Part shown: one piece after another, positions 26,401 to 35,400 of the stretch
How the letters are laid out: every line of letters starts with the position of its first letter
Position numbering within the stretch: position 1 is the stretch's first letter
Assembly: GCF_018143015.1 (NCBI RefSeq)
Contig: NC_054740.1
Span: 8,884,140-8,948,139 of the forward strand
Direction of reading: 5' to 3'
Source: Lytechinus variegatus
Lineage: Eukaryota; Echinodermata; Echinoidea; Temnopleuroida; Toxopneustidae
DNA length: 64,000 bases
The notes under the pieces: model-generated
Databases searched by the model: none
What the model was told of the DNA's origin: nothing
The model's input: the letters and a program-made list of their open reading frames with translations, nothing else
Position numbers and translations under genes: made by a program

Positions 26401-29400
26401 CCCTGGGCCCTGGCTCTGGCAACTAAGTTTGCAAATAGCTCTTTTTTTGACATGCATATTAATGTTTTGGTCAAGATGAAAGTTTGGTATTATTTTAATT
26501 AATCATAAAGAAAACAAGAAGGGCCTCATATTTTGTCTCTCTGACCAAAAAATATGGTAAATTTGAATGGCTTGATAAACTCAGATTCATATTTTGCTCC
26601 AAAGAGTTAGTAATAGTAAATGATTGATAATACATGGTCCTATTTAATTTAAAGGTCAAGTCCACCACAGGAAAATGTTGCTTTGAATCAATAGAGATAA
26701 ATCAGACAAGCACAATGCTGAAAATTTCATCAAAATCGGATGTAAAATGAGAATAGTGAGTGAGTGATGTCATCGACTCTCTCATTTGGATATAACTGGC
26801 TCGTTCATATAACTATTTTGTTAAAAATAAACGAAACTTTAAAATGTCATAACTTTCTTATTTCACATTCGATTTTGATGAAATTTTCAGTGTTCTGCTT
26901 GTTGAATTTTTCTTTTTATTCAAATAAAGTTTTTGTTGGAGTGGACTTGTCCTTTGAAAAAAAATGCTATGACTGTTATAACTCACTCACAATCAAGTAA
27001 AATCCTTAGGTTTTGATCGACTATAAAGTGCATTTGTTGGAACAAGTTTTTGTTGACATCAAGGACTAGGGCCCACTAACACAAGAGTCAATGATCAATC
27101 GGTGATTTGAAAGAACAATTCTGATTGGTTCCAAGTGAAAATACCGAGCAAACAATGATCTTGATAGGCCATTTCATTAACAACGATCAGTTGCTCTCCT
27201 GAGGGGTCCAGGACAGTCTTTATCGTAGTCTATCATTGGGCCCCGGCAGGGGGGGGCACTCGACCAAAAAAGTGGTGGGGGTGTGCCGCGGGCGAGACAA
27301 AAAACGGGGGCCTTAGAGCGGGCTTATTGGAAAAAGGAGGGTCCTCGGAACAGGCTTCGGAACTACAAATGTTTGTGAAAACGGGGGTCCTTGGAACGTA
27401 TCGCCAGCATGTGAGTGCGTATGCATCCCTACGGAACGGGTATGCATGTATGATGCAGCTAGCCCGTCGGCACGGCCGCCGGGTGCGCTCGCGCAGAGGA
27501 AATAGTCGGACAGTGCTCTGTGGCCGCTTTTCACCAAAATTGCAGCTCATTGTAGCGAATCATTGCAACCGGAACGGCGTAACGAAAAATATGCGAAGCT
27601 TTGGAGCGGATTTCTTTCTTCTTTTTTCTCGATATGAAGAAAACGCTATGCTTTGGAGCGGCTTTCTTTGTTCTTTTTCTCAATAAGAGAAAAATGCTAT
27701 GCCTTGGAACGGAAATTTGAGTGTAAAAATGGGGGTCCCCTCTGCGGGACATACCCACTATGCATTATATACTGAGTGCCCCCCCCCCTCCACCTCTATT
27801 TTTCATCAATCACAATCCACACATCAGTTTTTAGGAAGACTTCCAGTGGAAGGTCTTGAAAATTTTAGAGGACTGTCATTAACAATTTGTAGCTTTAAAT
27901 AGGGAAGGACATATTCTGACATTAATGCCTTGGTACTCTACTAGTGATATACATTAACAGTTTTTAGGAAGACTTCTAATGGAAGGTCTTGAAACTTTTA
28001 GAGGACTGTCATTATCCTTTTATAGTAACAATTTGTAAGCTTTAAAATAGGGAAGAACATATTGTGACATCAATGCCTTGGTACTCTACTAGTCATATAC
28101 ATTATCAAACTGAGAAAAGACACAATTGTGTTTTGTCTTGCTTTCAAAGCATTTGATTGATGACACCCTTATAGATAATGATGATTAGCCTTCTCAGGTT
28201 GCATTTAAAAGAGTTCAGAGAATTCTTGATAATATGTCAACGGCTTCCCTTTGAGGAGGAGTCACTGTAAGTGAAATTTGTAAGCTAGTCGGATTATCAA
28301 AGGAGATGGCTTAAGAATAACTTTTCCCTGAATGACCTTAGATCTCTTCTGAGCATTGGTATCTGATACACTAACCCTTTAAGGGAATATATCACATAAT
28401 TTTTGTATATTATCCCTAGATATCTGAAAAAGACAAAAAAAAATAATTTTTTTATTTTGCTTTGCTTTAATATTTTCTTGGTTGGATAAAGCATGGAGAA
28501 ATGGATATAGTGTATGTTTTCAGGCTCAGGTTTCTACACATGTAGGCCTAATAAGGCCCTCGCAGTTGCCACTGCAGACACCAACATTATCGTAAGTAAG
28601 GCAAGGTCTGGAAGCCTAAAATGTTTTTATTTTCAGCCAGCATTCAGACACACAAATTCATTGTACAAGCAATACAATCAGGCATTTGAAATTTCAATTA
28701 TTTTCAGGGCAATGCCACTTTTGTGTAGTCCACATTTCTTTACAAATTTGAAAAATAAAAATTGCACATAAAAAATATGAGAGGGCACTGACGGACAATA
28801 CAGTGTCTGCCAATATGTAGGACATCAAGGCCATGTTGGCCTAGGGTGGCATTATATAATTTCAAAGTTTAGAATATAGGCCTATTGGTAGACATATAGT
28901 ATTGTGTGACTCTCTGACCATGGAAAGTTTATTTTTATTTTACAATGTCATGTAAATGTATTCTATTGCCATAAAAAAAATCATTGTTGATTTGGAAACA
29001 CCACATTCCTTTCATTTTATTACAGTCAAACCTGTCTATCATGGCCTCCCAGGGAAATAGAAAAAGTGGCTGCTGGAGACAGGTGGCCATTAAATACAGG
29101 TTCTATAACAAAATTCCTTCTTATGGGGAAGACAATTTTAATAGGTGTCCACTAAAGACAGGTTTTCACAATAGACATGTGGCCACTATTAAGACAGGTT
29201 TGACTGTATATTCATGTACAATATTTAGGCTAAATAATAGGCCCTACCCCTATTTAAGGACAATCTTTACATGAGAATCACTGGTATTCTCTGCAAGATG
29301 TGGATCGTTGGAGGTTATTCACATTTATCTTGGATTTTTGTAATTCTAGCCCCCCCCCCACATCCCGAACTTAAAACTTAAACTTTGCTATTCATGAATA

Positions 29401-32400
29401 CTCTCATGGAATCTCAATTTAATTCTGAATGGCTGTTGAGCTCTCAGCTCTGTTACCATTACAAAGTGTCATTAACTCTGGATTTTTTCCCCTATCATTT
29501 GGAAACTTAATATTTCTTCTTTTTTGTAAACTCATCTGTTACTTCGATGAATAGAGAGCAATTTATCAATCTCCAACATCCTTTTATAGCTATAGATACC
29601 ATTCTATTCTGGATCACCTTGAAAGGTTATAGAGATATTAACAGAACAAAAATAGAGAGAGGTTATCAGATAAAGAAAGAAAGGCATCTGTATTCTTGGT
29701 CTGTGAATCTGAAAAATGTGTAAAGAATTGAAATTATTTGTAATTTTCAGTTTTGTATTCCTTTTGGTTCAGGGATTTTTACTACATTTTTGAAAAATTT
29801 TATTGGATCAATTGGTCCAAAATCAGAAATAAAGTAAGGACATGTGCTTTGAATTAGTATTCTTTTATCACAATAAATAAAATCAACAACAAAAAAATGT
29901 TTATTTGGTGTTCATTCCTCATTTACAGTGGCCGTGGAATGGTTTTGAAGGGGGGGGGGGGGGGCTGGCCATGCAAAAAATCGCAATCAGATAGTCATGT
30001 TTACGTTTTTTTACATTTTGGAAAATTCACAGCCCCTAATTTATTCTTCCCATATCCTTTCTGTTCAAACTTTTCCAAGTTCTATTAACTTTTAAGACTC
30101 CAACTAAAACTTTCACGGTTTCTTTAGTACATTTTATAGGTCTACTTTTTGAGAAGCGATGCAACTGTACTTTCCAGAACTTTAGAGAACTTTGTTGGTT
30201 TCTTTGTAATTCTTTACCAGAAAACACCAGTCTCATTCAAATACAATGGTACAACTCACTTTGTTATGATGCTCTTCTCAGAAATGATAATCCTAAAAAT
30301 TCAGTTATAATTGCATTAGAGTTCACTATCCTCTTGCCATTTTTCATTACATCATCTACATGTATGGATATAAAATAGCTGTATTTATAGAATCCTGTGA
30401 AAACTATTAACAAAACATATAGAATAAGCATTGATATTGAAAATACTTTACATCAATCTAAAACAATTCCCTTCTTTTGTTATTTCCATTTCCAATCTCA
30501 GGAGTTCTTTTTGTCGTGGGCGGACGTGGAGCGACGGGCGACCCCTTCAAATCCAACGAGTGCTATGATCTGCGAAACAATCGTTGGATTCCCGTCACGG
30601 AGATGAGCATGAAACGAAGGCACGTCGGGGTCACAGCGACTGACGGTTGGTCGATCTTGCATTGACATCTTTTCAATCCTTTTTTATTGTTCCCCATCCT
30701 GTTTATAACATCAATTGTTAAGGTTTATAATTGTAACTTATGTTGTTGGTTATGGACTTGTTACAAAGTCTTTATGGCATTGTTATGCAAGGTGAAGTAC
30801 AGTGCATCTTGTAGGCTGGTATGTTTTTATAACAATTAACAAAGATTTTTGAAGGAGATCATATTTTTGGCTTCAATATTTTCTTATGATTTCTCTGTAA
30901 GTCAAATACCTCTAACCAAAAGAATTTTTGAGAAAAACCTCAAATACATAACATTTTCAAGGTATTCCCAGTGCAGAAATATCAATTGTGTCATCTATTC
31001 TTTGTTTTTTTTGTGTGTTAATAAACTACAAGTTCAATGCTTTTGTTCATTGGAAAGCAAGGATTTTTCTTCTGTATGTTCAGATTTCCCCTATACAAAA
31101 ATACAGAAATGTATATACTCCATTAAGAAGCATGAACAGATATATTAAACCAATCCACAAAGTGGAAAATTAACAAAATGAGACCATTTTTTTTATTCTG
31201 TTCTTCACATATAAATACATGTCTACATTTAATATAGAATAGGAAGAAAGAAAGGATGTCAGAAATTGTCATTTTAATAGGTTCAAGCTTGAAGCAAAGG
31301 TTTAAAGTTGTTGAACAAAAATGTATATCATATCAACTGTTCTGAGTTCATCAACATAATAGGAGAAAAATAAATGCTTTGGAATTTGAAAAAAAAACAC
31401 CATCTAAAGTTGAAAGAAATCTCTACATTTACACAAAACATGCCATTTAACAAACTGCAATCATTGTGATGTCAAATGGAAAAGTCAGTTTTCTTAATAT
31501 ACATGTATACAGTAGAGGGATTTGTATTTATAGATCATAACTGAAAAACAGCCATTGAGGATTTATCAGGTCGAGACCACTATTGTGTCTTGGCGATGAT
31601 AATGATAACGTCAGGTTGTTAGATTAGTAGGTCACGGAGAGTTTAGGTTTGGTATTTAATGGATTTCTTTTTGGAGATATCCATTTTCTGACCCATTTCT
31701 TGTTAAAATCAGTTCGTGCACTTTGTATATCAATTCTATTTCTGTTGTGTAATCCTGCTTGTATCATTGACTTGGAAATGTACTTTGCATATCAAGTTTC
31801 AGTTCGGCTTCTGTTACCCACAATTCATAATAACAGGAAGTTCATTTAGGGAGCCATCTGACTTATATTTACATAATGATTATACACATCCTTACATGTA
31901 GCTATAGTTACAATAAACTTCAATCAAATTGTTTGAGGTATAGATAACTTAAGAGAGTGGAAAAAGACTTTCATGCAAATGTGGTTTTATCTTCATTTTC
32001 GCACTAAAAGACTTTCAAATTCTTATCAGTATTACACGTCAAGAGTTTGTTCCTACGAGAATGATATGATAAGAATTGATATATACCAGTAAAGTGTTAA
32101 CTTCATTCTGCAACTTGGAACTTGAAATGTACTTTCTCATGCCATAAAAGCCCTCAAATTTCCATACTGTCAGGAGAAGGTCAAATTTTGGTGTTGTACA
32201 TTTCTGTATAAAAGCACAAATAAAATATTTGAAAAAGGACAAAAAAATGTCTAAGAAATATGAGAGGGTGTGAGATGGTCTTGGATTGGTTTAAGCCCTG
32301 TGATACAATGGTGTTTTCATAATGCTGCAATACATTTATGTACATCCCTAACAATTCACATTTGCCTTTTTATAAACAATTACAAGTATTTGAAGTAAAT

Positions 32401-35400
32401 GTACTTGTGTCTGTTTTCTTTGCAGCTGGTCACATCTTTGCTGTTGGTGGATTTGACGGAAGGGACCATCTCAACACTGCAGAGAAGTTTGATCCTCATA
32501 CAAACAAATGGACAAATCTAGCACCCATGGCTAAAGCAAGGTATGTCATATGTAATCTTTTAAATATACTCAGCACCAAGGTATAGAGGGGAAGGTGGTC
32601 ATTATTACACCCCCCCTCCCCCCAAAAAAAAGAAACAATTCATTTTTTGATTGAAAATAAGGGTATTGCACAGATAACATAACACAGCCATTCCTTGTCT
32701 ATTCATTCTCTTTCTGCTTTGATATTTATTGATAATAAAAAAATTGTTGTCCCTTGCCCCAACATCCCCCCCCCCCACCATAGATGTGGTTAGAACCACA
32801 AGAATATCAAGGAATAGAAATTTTAACATTTCTTTGCTCCTTGCTATTAATGAAGTACAGTGTACGATAAAAAAAATTCATTTCTGCAATATTTGTAGAA
32901 GTGGATATACATGTAGGCTTTATGGCTTGCCTGAGAGGGGAAAGTCTGGGGCTCATGATTTGATAGTACATGTACATCATCGGATTGTGTTTTTAGTGTC
33001 TTCCAGGAGGGGATCCATGGCATGGTGCACTAAAGTACTAATTTCCAAAGCCTGGTATTTTCCATACTTGCTTTTACCACAGGAGAGGCCTTGGTGTAAC
33101 ACAGTTGGGCACTCCCATCTACGCCATCGGAGGACTGGACGATAACCTGTGCTACAGTGACGTGGAGCGATACGACCCTCAGACAAACTCCTGGAGTCTT
33201 GCTCAATCTATGAACTGTGCCCGAGGTGGTGTGGCGGTGGCTGTTCTCAATGGTCTGATCTATGCTGGTGAGTGTCAGTCAGTCAGAAGTCAAAATACTC
33301 AAAATTTAGTTTTGTCCTTGTGAACGGCCAGAGTCATCTCAGGGAACCTCCCACCTCCATTTTGCTTGATTCAGTGCATCCTCGGCCCACTATTCTATAC
33401 TCCTCCACCACTTCCAACTACCATGTCTTCTTTGGCCATCCCCTCCTCAAATCACCTATCTCAAACTCCAAAGCCCTTCGTAATACAGGCCTGTCATCCT
33501 TCTTCAGCATTCATGCATGCACCAATGTATCCCTGTTGGAATGATAAAAAAAAAAACAGAAAGGCAATTATTGCGTTAGTGACAGAGTTACCACATTCTG
33601 TAGAGGCCAGGGGGTGTTTCACCAAGACTTAAGTATGACTAAGTTGCAGTTAAATGCCGACCCGTACCCGATATGCAATGCGCACTCTTATTGATCTATA
33701 CGCAGTAGTGCGCCTATTTGCCATGATCTGATCAATGGGGTGATGTCTTTTATACTGCATGCAACTAGGCATCTCGGTGCGACTCTAAGTCATACTTAAA
33801 TCTTTGTAAAACACCCCCCTGGCCTGGTAGAGACCCATATTCTCAGAGTTGGTTTTGCAAAACTGAATGCTGAAACCAAAGCATTAAACATGAACTAAGT
33901 ACCTTGTGACAAAAACAAGCAATCATTGCGTACCTTTTCCTGATATATATGCACTAGATTCAGCTTGATTAATGCAAGAAGTCTGCATAAATCTTGGTTA
34001 CAAAAGCAGATTTAGTCATTTGTAGAAAAAATACAGAATGACAGTGAAAAGAATCAAAACTTTGAAACAGATCGATTTGTTTTCAAATACTTACATGTAT
34101 TGATCAGATTTGCCACTATTCAAAGATGATTTCCATGTATTTCAAGTATTAAAATGAGTATTTCCAAATTTCAGAATTGAGCTTTATCTACGTTGCAAAT
34201 GTAAGTTTTTTTTTTGCCATACACCTGCAGCTGTGTAATATGGCAGAGTAAAGATTTTTTTAAAATATCTTTCAAGCATGGAGTATAACATGACATGAAA
34301 AAATATTATATTTTCTGCTCTAATACATAATAAAACTCCTTACTGACTTGTTTTACCAATAAATATTCTGATGTGATTTGTTTTGTAGTTGGAGGCAATG
34401 ATGGATCATCCACGTTGAATTCTTGTGAGCGTTATGACCCTCATCTTAACAAGTGGACGATTATAACACCTATGAATACCAGGAGAGCTGGGGGAGGAGC
34501 AGCAGTCATCGATGGTTTCCTCTATGCTATTGGTATGTAACCCAAGATGCCTTGGAGAACTTTTCATGGACAGTTTTCTCAGTGATTTTAAATGAATGAT
34601 TTGCTCTTAGCCAATCAGATGCAAGGATTTACAGTAGTTTAAAATCACTGACAAATGTTTTCATGAAACACTCCCCTAATTGCTACATGTATGAAAAGAC
34701 AAGGAAAATTATATGATGACTCGGCTCTAAACCCATAATATGTTGCCATGTGTAGACAAGAATTTCTGTGAAAAGTTGAAAAAGTCATCTTAATATTTAA
34801 AATGGAATTCAAAACAATTGTCATATTTGAAACACATATTTGTAAAATCAAACAAACATGAGATATCAGTATACCCTGCACAGGAATATGTTTAATACTT
34901 TTTTTTATTGCTGAATATTTCAATGTATTTGCATAGTATTTGTCTCTTGTCTAAATTCTAGTAATTAAGCGTGTAACATTTGTCTGGCAATGGAAGAGGC
35001 TTATGACTGGGTGTAGCGGAGAATCCATTTGGTTTGTATATGTCTTTGACTGTATCTCTATTTTTATTTTGGCAGGTGGTTTTGACCACAGCTCACCCCT
35101 CAACACAGTGGAACGCTACGACCCCCAGAAGAACGACTGGATCAGCATGACCCCCATGTCCACCAGTAGGGGCGGGGTAGGTGTGTCCGTTCTTGGGGGC
35201 AAGATTTTTGCCATCGGGGGACACAACGGGTCCAATTATCTCACATCGGTGGAATGCTACGATCCTATAACGAACAGGTGAGAAAAGAAAAATTTAGCAG
35301 GTTTGTTATGTAAAGACAAGTCTTACTTTCTCATGAGCAGTCAACTGTGAACTACATATTTCCTACATGTTTTTTAGGCATTTAGAACCTTTCTTTCAAT

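Larger units (their letters stand above)
11106..30501 (+). other. KLHL8 intron 2 (19.4 kb)
   Basis: It runs from GTAAAT to TCTCAG and separates the BTB-BACK exons from all Kelch exons. It holds at least a dozen transposon copies, annotated separately. No coding exon was recognised inside it, and the Kelch reading frame resumes in the correct phase afterwards. Confidence 0.85.

Noticed and set aside
27233..27760. Overlapping 74-119-codon open frames on both strands
   Set aside because: They lie in a GC-rich repeat with recurring GGGGTCC/GGAACG words; simultaneous open frames on both strands reflect composition.
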